Translations under genes and position numbers: made by a program
DNA from: Tenacibaculum finnmarkense
Lineage (GTDB): Bacteria > Bacteroidota > Bacteroidia > Flavobacteriales > Flavobacteriaceae
Length of the DNA: 45,301 bases
Direction of reading: 5' to 3'
Assembly: GCF_900239185.1 (NCBI RefSeq)
Contig: NZ_OENA01000001.1
Span: 1-45,301, forward strand
Shown: one piece after another, positions 18,448 to 26,105 of the stretch
Layout of the letters: the number at the start of each line of letters is the position of its first letter
Numbering within the stretch: the stretch's first letter is position 1
The notes under the pieces: generated by a model
Seen by the model: the letters and a program-made list of their open reading frames with translations, nothing else
Database searches by the model: none
Told to the model about the DNA's origin: nothing

Positions 18448-18618
18448 ATGGATAAATTTAAGGATAAATACCGCATACTATCGGCTCGTTTACAAAATTG
18501 GAATTATGGAAATAATGGAGCTTATTTTATAACCATTTGTACAGTAGGAAACCAACATTTTTTTGGTGATATAAAAAATAATCCCGCCAATTGGAATGAG
18601 GATAAATTTTATCGATAA
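18448..18618 (+). pseudogene. REP-associated tyrosine (RAYT/IS200-like Y1) transposase remnant with internal deletion
   Basis: This 56-codon frame joins two recognisable ends of a RAYT transposase. Codons 1-41 ('KFKDKYRILSARLQNWNYGNN', then 'AYFITICT') match the N-terminus of these proteins, including the start of the Y1 transposase domain. The last ~14 codons ('NNPANWNEDKFYR') match their usual C-terminal end. The catalytic HUH motif, the tyrosine and about 120 residues between are gone. The deletion is in frame, so the remnant still reads from ATG to TAA. Palindromes of the family these enzymes mobilise flank it: a degenerate copy 40 bases upstream, and one partial and two perfect copies within 125 bases downstream. 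It is not expected to be active. Confidence 0.75.
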
Positions 18619-18625
18619 ATAATAT

Positions 18626-18743
18626 ACGTGATAAATCGCATCCACCCCGTACAGACGCGATTTATCGCGTCTCACATAATAATTCTCACATAATAGATTC
18701 ACGATTAATAGATTCCGTTAAATAGACGCGATAAATCGCGTCT
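18626..18743. repeat. Cluster of AGACGCGATTTATCGCGTCT palindromes (REP/BIME-like)
   Basis: Three copies lie downstream of the transposase remnant: a partial ACGTGATAAATCGCAT at 18626-18641, and two perfect 20-base palindromes with 8-bp arms at 18653-18672 and 18724-18743. The two perfect copies are exact reverse complements of each other (ATTTAT versus ATAAAT centre), as in paired REP units. The second continues as TCTCTAC. The family also occurs at 1571, 7743 and 7901 in this window. Confidence 0.8.
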
Positions 18744-18799
18744 CTACAGTAAAACACAAAAACCCTAACCAAATAATACACAATCTATATTTTATTCAA

Positions 18800-18807
18800 T
18801 ATTTTTG
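18800..18807 (+). promoter_or_regulatory. Candidate -7 promoter box for the cobQ group
   Basis: TATTTTTG matches the Bacteroidetes -7 consensus TAnnTTTG, 18 bases before the ATG at 18825. It supports that ATG over the GTG at 18807, which would fall inside the promoter. No clear -33 TTG box is seen, so confidence is limited. No cobalamin riboswitch is visible upstream of this gene. Confidence 0.35.
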
Positions 18808-18824
18808 TGCTTCAAAAAAATAAA

Positions 18825-20306
18825 ATGAAAAACCTACACCCTATAATGTTAGTCGGCACAGGCTCTGATGTTGGTAAAAGCTGGATAACTACAGGAATTT
18901 GTAAGTGGCTAAAACAAAAAGGATATAATCCTGCGCCTTTTAAAGCGCAAAATATGTCGTTAAATAGTTTTTCTACGCCCGATAATCTTGAAATTGGAAG
19001 AGCGCAAGCGGTACAGGCAGAAGCCTGTGGTATTTCACCAACTGTAGAAATGAATCCTATTTTATTAAAGCCATCTTCTTTAAATAAATCACAAATTGTT
19101 TTACACGGAAAACCAATTGGTGATCAAACAGCTAAAGAATATTTTTTAGGCGATAATAAAAAACAACTGTTTGAAGAAGCTAAAAAAGCCTTTAAAAAAT
19201 TAGCGTCAAAACACAATCCTGTTGTTATGGAAGGTGCAGGAAGTATCAGCGAATTAAATTTAAAACATCGAGATATTGTAAACATGCCCATGGCAGCAGC
19301 AGCAAATGCTTGTGTCTATTTAATTGCCGATATTGATAAAGGCGGTGTATTTGGTAGCGTTTATGGAACGATTGAATTACTTGAACCTTGGGAGCGAAAA
19401 CTTATAAAAGGTATTATAATTAATAAATTCAGAGGAGATCCTGATTTATTTATCGAAGGAAAAAAGAAATTAGAGGAGCTTACAAATGTTCCTGTGTTAG
19501 GAATTTTACCCTATGCTACGGATATTATTATCGAAGAAGAAGATTCTGTTGCTTTAAATAAAAGAATTACAAAAGCAACCGAGAATAAATTAAATATTGC
19601 GATAGTGAAACTTCGTTATATGTCTAATTACACCGATTTTCAAGCATTAGAACAAGAACCGCTTATCAATGTCTATTTTACAAGAGATGCCGAAGAACTA
19701 AAAAAAGCCGATGTACTTATTATTCCAGGTACAAAAAATACGATTGAAGATTTAATCGCTTTAAAAAAAGAAGGTTTAGATACTGTTATTAAAGAACAAT
19801 ACAAACACATTCCTGTTCTTGGGATTTGTGGCGGGTATCAAATATTAGGTAAAACTATTAACGATCCTTTTTCTGTAGAAAGTAACATTAAATCGGAAGC
19901 AGGCTTGGGTTTATTTGATATTGAAACGACACTTTCGAAAACCAAGCAAACCATACAGCGTAATTTTTATTTCAAAGATAAAAAAGAACTTTGTGAAGGA
20001 TACGAAATCCATATGGGAGAAACTATTGTTCCGAAAAATAAGCATCTAAATTATATCATCAATAAAAAAAGCAGTCAAGAAAAAGAGCAAGAAGAAGGTT
20101 ATTTTGACGGAAATAAAAGTTGGGGAACCTATTTACACGGTATTTTTGACAATCAAGAAATAGTAACCGATTTATTACAGTTAAAATATCCGACCGAAAA
20201 AGCCAGAAATTACAAAGCTTTTAAAGCAATTCAATTTGATAAATTAGCCGATTGGATTGATAAAAATTTAGACATGAAAGCTATTATTAAAAATAGTACA
20301 CACTAA
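18825..20306 (+). CDS. cobQ: Cobyric acid synthase (glutamine-dependent)
   Basis: This 493-residue enzyme amidates adenosylcobyrinic acid a,c-diamide at positions b, d, e and g to adenosylcobyric acid, using ATP and glutamine. The N-terminal synthetase domain has the P-loop 'GTGSDVGKSW' (residues 11-20) and 'FKAQNMSLNS'. The C-terminal class-I-like glutaminase has the nucleophile cysteine in 'VLGICGGYQILG' and the histidine in 'GTYLHGIFDN'. The ATG at 18825 in an A-rich context is preferred. A GTG at 18807 would add six residues unlike the family. It begins the first half of the B12 locus and is followed by a MITE-like repeat that begins at the last base of its stop codon. Confidence 0.96.
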   Translation: MKNLHPIMLVGTGSDVGKSWITTGICKWLKQKGYNPAPFKAQNMSLNSFSTPDNLEIGRAQAVQAEACGISPTVEMNPILLKPSSLNKSQIVLHGKPIGDQTAKEYFLGDNKKQLFEEAKKAFKKLASKHNPVVMEGAGSISELNLKHRDIVNMPMAAAANACVYLIADIDKGGVFGSVYGTIELLEPWERKLIKGIIINKFRGDPDLFIEGKKKLEELTNVPVLGILPYATDIIIEEEDSVALNKRITKATENKLNIAIVKLRYMSNYTDFQALEQEPLINVYFTRDAEELKKADVLIIPGTKNTIEDLIALKKEGLDTVIKEQYKHIPVLGICGGYQILGKTINDPFSVESNIKSEAGLGLFDIETTLSKTKQTIQRNFYFKDKKELCEGYEIHMGETIVPKNKHLNYIINKKSSQEKEQEEGYFDGNKSWGTYLHGIFDNQEIVTDLLQLKYPTEKARNYKAFKAIQFDKLADWIDKNLDMKAIIKNSTH

Positions 20307-20554
20307 GAGCCTGTTTAAATTTCATGTAAAAAAGTTTTGTAGTATAAATATAGGAAATTGAATTTGTCAATTCGAGTGATTTTAATGACTAAAAGGAATT
20401 AAAATTGTATCGAGAATTTGAATTCTTTTATATGATTTTTGATTAACTTTCAAGCTAAAAAAGTTCTCGATACAATTTTTTTGAAGGAAAAAAATCACTC
20501 GAACTGACAGTTTTTGTCAAAAAAATTATTATTGAATAGAATTTAAACAGGTTC
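20306..20554. mobile_element. Composite MITE-like element: AGAGCCTGTTTAAA termini with a nested TCGAG palindrome element
   Basis: The outer ends, AGAGCCTGTTTAAA and TTTAAACAGGTTCT, match the element at 14102. Nested within, at 20364-20510, is a second inverted-repeat unit. Its outer arms are TGTCAATTCGAGTGATTTT and AAAATCACTCGAACTGACA, and its inner arms are AAAATTGTATCGAGAA (20401-20416) and TTCTCGATACAATTTT (20464-20479). The same inner unit recurs at 43518. The element fills the gap between cobQ and the CobD-like gene, so a cobQ-to-cobD transcript must pass two nested hairpins. Confidence 0.7.
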
Positions 20555-20574
20555 TAAAATTAAAAACAAAAATA

Positions 20575-21585
20575 ATGTTAAACGGACATGGAGATGATCT
20601 TCATTTAATTAAAGGAGAAATTAAACACAATTTTAGCTCGAACGTTTATTATAAAGGATGCCCAGAAACGTTGCTTTCTCACATTTCAAAAAATGTTCCT
20701 TTAATTCAGAGTTACCCCTCGCCCACTGCAAGCGAATTAAATATTTTGGCAGCTAAAAAATTCGATTTAAAAACCGAAAACTTTTTATTTACAAACGGTG
20801 CTACGGAAGCTTTTTATTTGATTGCTCAATTATTTTCTGATAAAAAAACGGCTATTGTTGCTCCTACTTTTTCGGAATATGAGGATTCTTGTAAAATTTT
20901 TAAATTAGATTATCAATTAATTTCTAGAGATAAAATAAACCAAACAACTGCCGACCTTATTTTTATTTGTAACCCGAATAATCCTACGGGAGCTATTTTT
21001 TCATCCGAAGAATTAACAGCCTTTTTTAAACAAAAACCAAACACTATTTTTGTTATTGATGAAGCTTATATCGAATTTACTGATAGCGGAACATCTATTG
21101 TTTCATTAATAAAAGAGTTTGATAATTTAATAATCGTTCGTTCGTTGACAAAAACATTTACCATTCCTGGTTTGCGTTTAGGATATATTATTTCTTCGGA
21201 TACATTAATAACATCACTTTTAAATTTAAAAATGCCTTGGAGTGTTAATTTATTAGCTATAAAAGCGGGTGAATTTATTTTTGATAATTATAAAACACTT
21301 CAATTTAATACTGCGGAATTAATTGCAGAAACAACACAATTTCAAAAAGAATTATCTATTTTAAAAGGCATAAAAGTTTGTAAAAGCAATACCTCTTATT
21401 TTTTAGTAGAAATTTTAAATGATAAAAAAGCCAAGGATTTAAAAGCGTATTTAATTGAAAATCATCAAATTTTAATTAGAGATGCTACTAATTTTAAAAA
21501 ACTAAACGGCGAATATATTCGATTATCGACACAAAGTAAATCGGCTAATAACATTTTAATTAACGCATTAAAAGAATGGCTTTAA
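20575..21585 (+). CDS. cobD: CobD-like L-threonine-O-3-phosphate decarboxylase (PLP aminotransferase fold)
   Basis: This 336-residue fold-type-I PLP enzyme opens with 'MLNGHGDDLHLIKGEIKHNFSSN', typical of the CobC/CobD family. It has 'FTNGATEAFYLIAQ', 'FICNPNNPTG', 'VIDEAYIEF' and the PLP-binding lysine K193 in 'RSLTKTFTIPGLRLGY'. It should make (R)-1-amino-2-propanol O-2-phosphate, the linker that CbiB joins to cobyric acid. Histidinol-phosphate aminotransferase is the close alternative. The context (cobQ before it, cbiB overlapping it by 10 bases) favours the cobalamin role. Confidence 0.88.
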   Translation: MLNGHGDDLHLIKGEIKHNFSSNVYYKGCPETLLSHISKNVPLIQSYPSPTASELNILAAKKFDLKTENFLFTNGATEAFYLIAQLFSDKKTAIVAPTFSEYEDSCKIFKLDYQLISRDKINQTTADLIFICNPNNPTGAIFSSEELTAFFKQKPNTIFVIDEAYIEFTDSGTSIVSLIKEFDNLIIVRSLTKTFTIPGLRLGYIISSDTLITSLLNLKMPWSVNLLAIKAGEFIFDNYKTLQFNTAELIAETTQFQKELSILKGIKVCKSNTSYFLVEILNDKKAKDLKAYLIENHQILIRDATNFKKLNGEYIRLSTQSKSANNILINALKEWL

Positions 21586-22520
21586 ACGCAATTTATATTT
21601 TAATAAGTGCTTTTTTGTTAGATTTAATTTTTGGCGACCCAAAAAAATTACCGCATCTTATTATCGCTTTTGGAAACAGTATTTCTTTGGGTGAAAAATG
21701 GCTTAACAAAAAAAATAATCAATTTTTAAAAGGGGCTTTTTTAAGCATTTTTTTAGTGAGTATTTCTTTTATCGCTCCTTATTTTAGTATCAAATGGCTG
21801 AATTTAAATGATTATAAAATTTTAGCTAGTATTTTTTCAGTACTGATGTTATTTTATTGTCTTGCTAATAAAACCTTAGTTAAAGAAGGATATGCTGTTT
21901 TTAATACCTTAAAAAAGGAAGGTTTAGAAGCCGGAAGAAAACGTTTATCCTGGATTGTTGGGCGAGAAACCACCAATTTAAACGAACAACAAATCAGAAT
22001 TGCTACTTTTGAAACCATGTCGGAAAATTTAAGCGATGGTGTTATTGCGCCGTTATTTTATTTTTTGATTTTCGGTGTTCCTGGTGCAATGGCGTATAAA
22101 ATGATCAATACTTTCGATTCTATGATTGGTTATAAAAGTGATCGGTATTTTTGGTTCGGGAAATTTGCCGCAAAATTAGATGATGTTGCTAATTATATTC
22201 CTGCACGAATTACTGCAATACTAATGCTCGTTGTTCAAAATAAAATTAGTGGAATTCCTACTGTTTTTAAAGAAGGAAAAAAGCACAGTAGCCCAAATGC
22301 GGGATATCCTGAAGCTGCTTTGGCGTATATTTTAAATTGCCAATTTGGAGGCTCCAATTATTATCATGGTAAATTAGTTGAAAAACCTTTTATCGGAACT
22401 AATAACCGAATAATTAAACATGAAGAAATTAAAATAGTACATCAAATTAATTATAAAGTAAGCATATTGTTTGTTTTATTGATGATTAGTGTGTTTTTGC
22501 TTACCGTAAAATATGCCTAA
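21576..22520 (+). CDS. cbiB: Adenosylcobinamide-phosphate synthase CbiB
   Basis: This 314-residue inner-membrane protein attaches the aminopropanol phosphate linker to adenosylcobyric acid. Family hallmarks are 'LLDLIFGDPKKLPH' at the N-terminus, 'GRETTNLNEQQIRIATFETMSENLSDG', 'FGVPGAMAYKMINTFDSMIGYK' and 'GGSNYYHG'. Several hydrophobic segments are visible, including a C-terminal one. It overlaps the CobD-like gene by 10 bases and the P-loop gene by 8 bases, so the three should be translationally coupled. Confidence 0.95.
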   Translation: MALNAIYILISAFLLDLIFGDPKKLPHLIIAFGNSISLGEKWLNKKNNQFLKGAFLSIFLVSISFIAPYFSIKWLNLNDYKILASIFSVLMLFYCLANKTLVKEGYAVFNTLKKEGLEAGRKRLSWIVGRETTNLNEQQIRIATFETMSENLSDGVIAPLFYFLIFGVPGAMAYKMINTFDSMIGYKSDRYFWFGKFAAKLDDVANYIPARITAILMLVVQNKISGIPTVFKEGKKHSSPNAGYPEAALAYILNCQFGGSNYYHGKLVEKPFIGTNNRIIKHEEIKIVHQINYKVSILFVLLMISVFLLTVKYA

Positions 22521-23040
22521 AAACCAAAAGAAATACATTATTACTGGCGCTCCTGGCACAGGTAAAACAACCTTGATTAATCTTTTAAAAAACAGCTTTT
22601 CTTGTATGGATGAAGTTTCAAGAAAGGTAATTACAGAGGAACAACAAAATAACCGAAACGGAATGCCTTGGCGTAATATCAATCGTTTTGCTGAGCTAGT
22701 TTTCACCCGTACAAAACAAGAATTATTAACTTCGGATGCCCAATTTTGTGATCGATCGGTGTTAGATTTAGAGGCGTATTTATCCGTAGAAAAAAAAGAA
22801 ATACCTGATTATTTAAAAAATTTCTGCTATAAAAAAAACTACCACAAAACCGTGTTTTTTACCCCTACTTGGTTTGCTATTTACCAACAAGATCCACAGC
22901 GATTACAAGAATTTGACTATTGTTTGAAATTAGAAAAATCGCTTTTAGAACACTATAAAAGTAAAGGCTTTAAAATCATTATACTACCTCGTTTTTCGGC
23001 TATAAAAAGAAAAAAACTCATTTTAGACTCTATCTTTTAA
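22513..23040 (+). CDS. P-loop ATPase/kinase-like protein (AAA_28 type)
   Basis: This 175-residue protein has Walker A 'TGAPGTGKTT' (residues 11-20). An acidic 'FCDRSVLDLEAYLS' segment resembles the Walker B/substrate region of the NadR-type kinase and AAA_28 family. It has no membrane segments. It overlaps cbiB by 8 bases, and the next element is a cobalamin riboswitch. The enzyme expected after CbiB is the bifunctional adenosylcobinamide kinase CobU, also a P-loop protein of about 180 residues. CobU's 'GGARSGKS' signature is absent here, so replacement of CobU is only a hypothesis. A remnant of this gene's 3' end recurs upstream of the second riboswitch at 25771-25803. Confidence 0.8.
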   Translation: MPKNQKKYIITGAPGTGKTTLINLLKNSFSCMDEVSRKVITEEQQNNRNGMPWRNINRFAELVFTRTKQELLTSDAQFCDRSVLDLEAYLSVEKKEIPDYLKNFCYKKNYHKTVFFTPTWFAIYQQDPQRLQEFDYCLKLEKSLLEHYKSKGFKIIILPRFSAIKRKKLILDSIF

Positions 23041-23055
23041 GTCAAAAAAAAACGA

Positions 23056-23063
23056 TACATTCG
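23056..23063 (+). promoter_or_regulatory. Candidate -7 box ahead of riboswitch 1
   Basis: TACATTCG is a near match to TAnnTTTG. It sits at the same place as the better TACATTTG at 25819 in the duplicated block ahead of riboswitch 2. That conservation between the two copies supports a promoter about 30-40 bases upstream of each aptamer. Confidence 0.4.
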
Positions 23064-23094
23064 CGCCGATTTTGGTTTCTTATTCTTTTTGATC

Positions 23095-23285
23095 ATCAGA
23101 ATATAGAATTAAAAGGGAATTTGGTGTAAATCCAAAGCTGTCCCCGCAACTGTAAAACTTATTTAAAGGCATCATTAATAAAACCACTGTAGCAAAACTA
23201 TGGGAAGGTAAATGATTGCTTGAGTTGAGTCAGGATACCTGCCTAAATCAAAAACATAATCTAAACTTTCGGGAATAAAAGTTAA
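23095..23285 (+). promoter_or_regulatory. Cobalamin (AdoCbl) riboswitch 1, upstream of a TonB-dependent receptor
   Basis: The aptamer core runs from GGGAATTTGGTGTAAATCC (23115) through CCCCGCAACTGTAA (23142-23155) and GGGAAGG (23202) to the B12 box AGTCAGGATACCTGCC (23228-23243). A downstream hairpin, AACTTT-CGGGAATA-AAAGTT (23264-23283), presents CGGG in its loop, complementary to the CCCG of the aptamer. This is the L5-L13 kissing-loop arrangement of class-I cobalamin riboswitches. Binding should reduce expression of the receptor gene starting at 23352. No clear U-tract terminator is seen, so control may act on translation. Confidence 0.93.
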
Positions 23286-23351
23286 AGTGTTCGACTGCCT
23301 ATATTTTAGGCTTCCGACCCTTCATTTTTATTTCTGAACAAATGAAATTCA

Positions 23352-25643
23352 ATGAAATTCAAATTACTTTTTTCTTTTTTAATTAGCAGCAGTTTACTGA
23401 TTGCTCAAAATTCAAAATCCGTTCAACTTTTAAATAAACAAAACGGGCTACCTATTGAGTTTTCCTCTATTATAAATAACAATTCTAAAAAAGGAACAAG
23501 CTCTAACCATAAAGGGATTTTCAAAATTACAGGAAACCCTAACGATGTTATCAATATTTCATATATCGGCTACAAATCAACAAGTATTTTATTTAAAAAA
23601 TTAGCCGCTATTATTTATTTACACCCGCTATCGGTTCAATTACAAGGGGTCGAAATTTCGAGTACAAGAAAAAAATATGTTGAACTAAACAAGCTTCAAT
23701 TAAAAAATTTAGACGCGCCATTAACAACCAATAGCGTAAGTTCTAAATTGATTAAAATTAGAAATACCAATGATTTAGGGACTGCTGTTAAAAGTGCTAC
23801 AGGTGTTCGCCCGATAAACAGATACGGTGGTTTTCAAACTTTTAGAATACGAGGTTTTAACAATTTTGTTTTATTAAATGATGGTACAAGAGATGAACGT
23901 CATAATCTTTCTACAAGTGCGCCGAGTACTAATTTAGCCAATGTTGAGCGTATAGAAATACTTAAAGGTCCTTCTGGTGTTATGTTTGGGCACGCTGCTT
24001 TAGGCGGAATTATAAATATTATTCGTAAAAAACCAACCACCGCTTTTTCTGCCGAATTTAATACTACCTATGGTTCTTTTAATACCTACGAAATGTCGGT
24101 AGGTATGGGAGGTCCTATTAATCATAAATTAAGATATCGAGTAGATTTTGGTGTTTCTAAATCTGACGGTTGGAGAGATTTTGGCATCAATACGAATAAC
24201 GCTTCTTTTGCGGTTAATTATACTCCGACTAAGAAAGATGTTTTAGATATTTCTTTCCAAGCGAACAATGATAAATATGATACTGATACAGGAATTCCTG
24301 TTGATAAAGATGGAAGTATTGTAAAAGCAATGGATGTTAAAACGCGATATAACGATCCTCAAGATTATTTGAAACACAAACGTTTTGACCTGCAAGTTAA
24401 GTACAAACATCAGTTTAACAACAAATTAAAATTAGCCAATAATTTTTCATGGTCTGATGATGATATTAATTATCTTTCAACAGAATGGCTATCTTTTAAT
24501 GCAGCAAAAGATTCTATAACTAGAGGGTTTCCTTTTTATTTTAACCACACCACTAGTACCATTCAAAATCAATTAGATGTAAGCTATCAATTTAAAACAG
24601 GAAAGATAAAACACAAATCGTTGTTTGGTCAATCGGTAAGTATTTTAGAAAGAAAATCGTTTAGAGGAAGCGTTGTTGGTCCTGGTACATACACTACTAT
24701 TTCTGTTCAAAATCCTATTCTGAACCAAGGGCATATAGAGGCTGTTGATCAAAAAGTACAGGTAAGAGATGAATTTAATAGTGGTTTTTATTGGCAAAAC
24801 TGGTCGAATATTTCTGATAATTTTAAAGCGTTAATTGGTATTCGCTACGATATTTTTAAAGGAAGATATGCTACCGATAAAATTAAAGCAGATAGAACCT
24901 TAATTAAAGCGGGCGACAGAACAGAAATTCCTTCAACAGCTTTTAGTTATAGAGCTGGTTTAGTGTATCAGCCGCTTAAAAATCTTAGTATTTTTTCTTC
25001 TTATTCTAATTATTTTAAACCTTCAAGAACTATTGCTCCTAACAGTGAAATTTTTGATCCTGAAAAAGGATATCAAATAGAAGGAGGACTTAAGTTTGAA
25101 AGAAATAACACTTTAAACATCAGCCTGTCTACCTTTTATATTTTAAAACACAATATTGTTGAAAAAAATAAAGTAAACCAATACCTTCAAATTGGAGAAG
25201 CTGACTCGAAAGGTATCGAATTTGATTTAGAATACACTCCTATAAAAAATGTTTATCTTAAAGCTGGCTATGCTTTTACAGAAGCTAAATTAGGTGCTTA
25301 CGGAGCAGCTAATTCACAGGTTAAAAAAGCAGGAAATGCCTTGCCTTTTACCCCTAAACATTTAGCAAACTTATGGGTTAATTATGAATTAGAAGACGGC
25401 TTAGGTTTTGGAGTTGGAGGTAATTATACGAGTGATAATTATACAAATTCTGACAATTCATATACACTACCCGCTTATTTACTACTTGATGGCGCAATTT
25501 ATTATCAAAAAAACAATATCAGAATTGGTGTTAACATAAATAACATTACTAATAAATTATACTTTACAGATGCCATTTATGATTATCAGTTTTTTCCTGG
25601 TGCTGAAAGAAATTTCAAAATAAATTTAAGTTATAAAATTTAA
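23352..25643 (+). CDS. TonB-dependent outer-membrane receptor under cobalamin riboswitch control
   Basis: This 763-residue protein has a signal peptide (residues 1-19, 'FLISSSLLIAQ') and a CarboxypepD_reg-like N-terminal domain (about 22-95, 'VINISYIGYKSTSI'). A plug domain follows ('ATGVRPINRYGGFQTFRIRG', 'VERIEILKGPSGVMFGHAAL'), then a 22-strand-type barrel ending in an aromatic-hydrophobic strand ('NFKINLSYKI'). The plug resembles siderophore-type receptors. Control by an AdoCbl riboswitch points to corrinoid or cobalt-complex uptake, a BtuB-like role (inference). A 10-base direct repeat (AATGAAATTC twice, 23341-23360) places a second out-of-frame ATG 10 bases before the start. That frame stops after 14 codons, so the ATG at 23352 is the real start. 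Confidence 0.93.
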   Translation: MKFKLLFSFLISSSLLIAQNSKSVQLLNKQNGLPIEFSSIINNNSKKGTSSNHKGIFKITGNPNDVINISYIGYKSTSILFKKLAAIIYLHPLSVQLQGVEISSTRKKYVELNKLQLKNLDAPLTTNSVSSKLIKIRNTNDLGTAVKSATGVRPINRYGGFQTFRIRGFNNFVLLNDGTRDERHNLSTSAPSTNLANVERIEILKGPSGVMFGHAALGGIINIIRKKPTTAFSAEFNTTYGSFNTYEMSVGMGGPINHKLRYRVDFGVSKSDGWRDFGINTNNASFAVNYTPTKKDVLDISFQANNDKYDTDTGIPVDKDGSIVKAMDVKTRYNDPQDYLKHKRFDLQVKYKHQFNNKLKLANNFSWSDDDINYLSTEWLSFNAAKDSITRGFPFYFNHTTSTIQNQLDVSYQFKTGKIKHKSLFGQSVSILERKSFRGSVVGPGTYTTISVQNPILNQGHIEAVDQKVQVRDEFNSGFYWQNWSNISDNFKALIGIRYDIFKGRYATDKIKADRTLIKAGDRTEIPSTAFSYRAGLVYQPLKNLSIFSSYSNYFKPSRTIAPNSEIFDPEKGYQIEGGLKFERNNTLNISLSTFYILKHNIVEKNKVNQYLQIGEADSKGIEFDLEYTPIKNVYLKAGYAFTEAKLGAYGAANSQVKKAGNALPFTPKHLANLWVNYELEDGLGFGVGGNYTSDNYTNSDNSYTLPAYLLLDGAIYYQKNNIRIGVNINNITNKLYFTDAIYDYQFFPGAERNFKINLSYKI

Positions 25644-25660
25644 TATCAATTAAAAATTAG

Positions 25661-25744
25661 CGCTTTACATCATTACTTAGGTATTTTCTTTTTGATACTT
25701 TTTCTTGGTTCGTTTTTATCAAGATTTGTAATGATGTATAAGCG
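25661..25744. repeat. Imperfect inverted repeat after the first receptor gene
   Basis: CGCTTTACATCATTAC (25661-25676) is matched by its inverse GTAATGATGTATAAGCG (25728-25744), with a single inserted base and a 51-base spacer, followed by a run of T. It begins 17 bases after the receptor stop. It may act as a terminator-like stem or be a decayed mobile end. It separates the first receptor from the duplicated riboswitch block. Confidence 0.5.
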
Positions 25745-25770
25745 TTTTTCTTTTTTATCCGAAGTTAACC

Positions 25771-25803
25771 GCATAAAAACTCCTTTTCGATTCCATCTTT
25801 TAA
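25771..25803 (+). pseudogene. Remnant of the 3' end of the P-loop gene, duplicated with the riboswitch block
   Basis: Read in frame, these 11 codons give A-stop-K-L-L-F-D-S-I-F-stop. The end of the P-loop gene at 22999-23040 gives A-I-K-R-K-K-L-I-L-D-S-I-F-stop. The nucleotide match continues through the stop codon (ATCTTTTAAGTCAAAAAA), the promoter box and the whole riboswitch. The segment has no coding role. It shows that this leader was copied from the region downstream of the P-loop gene, or the reverse. Confidence 0.7.
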
Positions 25804-25818
25804 GTCAAAAAATAACAA

Positions 25819-25826
25819 TACATTTG
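25819..25826 (+). promoter_or_regulatory. Candidate -7 promoter box ahead of riboswitch 2
   Basis: TACATTTG fits the Bacteroidetes TAnnTTTG -7 element exactly. It lies about 50 bases before the riboswitch aptamer core, at the same relative position as TACATTCG in the first block. It is the probable start region for the long cobalamin operon. Confidence 0.5.
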
Positions 25827-25857
25827 CAGCATATTCGGTTTCTTATTCTTTTTTTAT

Positions 25858-26053
25858 CATCAGAATATAGAATTAAAAGGGAATTTGGTGAAAATCCAAA
25901 ACTGTTCCCGCAACTGTAAAACTTATTTCAATACTTTATTAGCAAAAACCACTGTAGTTACAACTATGGGAAGGTAAATAAAGTGGAGTTAAGTCAGGAG
26001 ACCTGCCGTTAAAACAATAATTTATATTAATAACTCTCGGGTAAAGAGTTAGA
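25858..26053 (+). promoter_or_regulatory. Cobalamin (AdoCbl) riboswitch 2, heading the main B12 operon
   Basis: The core elements are GGGAATTTGGTGAAAATCC (25879), TTCCCGCAACTGTAA (25905-25919), GGGAAGG (25968) and the consensus B12 box AGTCAGGAGACCTGCC (25992-26007). The P13-like hairpin TAACTCT-CGGGTAA-AGAGTTA (26031-26051) offers a CGGG loop for the CCCG of L5. The block is closely similar to riboswitch 1 from about 90 bases upstream to the B12 box. A further AGAAAAT/ATTTTCT stem follows at 26051-26077. It should lower expression of the receptor at 26106, and probably of the following co-oriented genes, when AdoCbl is plentiful. Confidence 0.94.
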
Positions 26054-26105
26054 AAATTATGTTTTTTCATATTTTCTTTCCTTGCCTGCTTAAACTCTTT
26101 TTTAA

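Noticed and set aside
18490..18702. 70-residue minus-strand frame over the transposase remnant and palindromes
   Set aside because: It is antisense to the recognisable RAYT pieces and crosses palindromic repeats. It has no recognisable domain.
18626..18743. CRISPR array
   Set aside because: The repeats are self-palindromic, few, in opposite orientation, irregularly spaced and without cas genes. They fit REP/BIME units beside a RAYT remnant.
25692..25919. 75-residue plus-strand reading frame between the two TonB-dependent receptors
   Set aside because: It runs through the imperfect inverted repeat, the duplicated 3'-end scar and into the aptamer of riboswitch 2. Its protein shows no family features.
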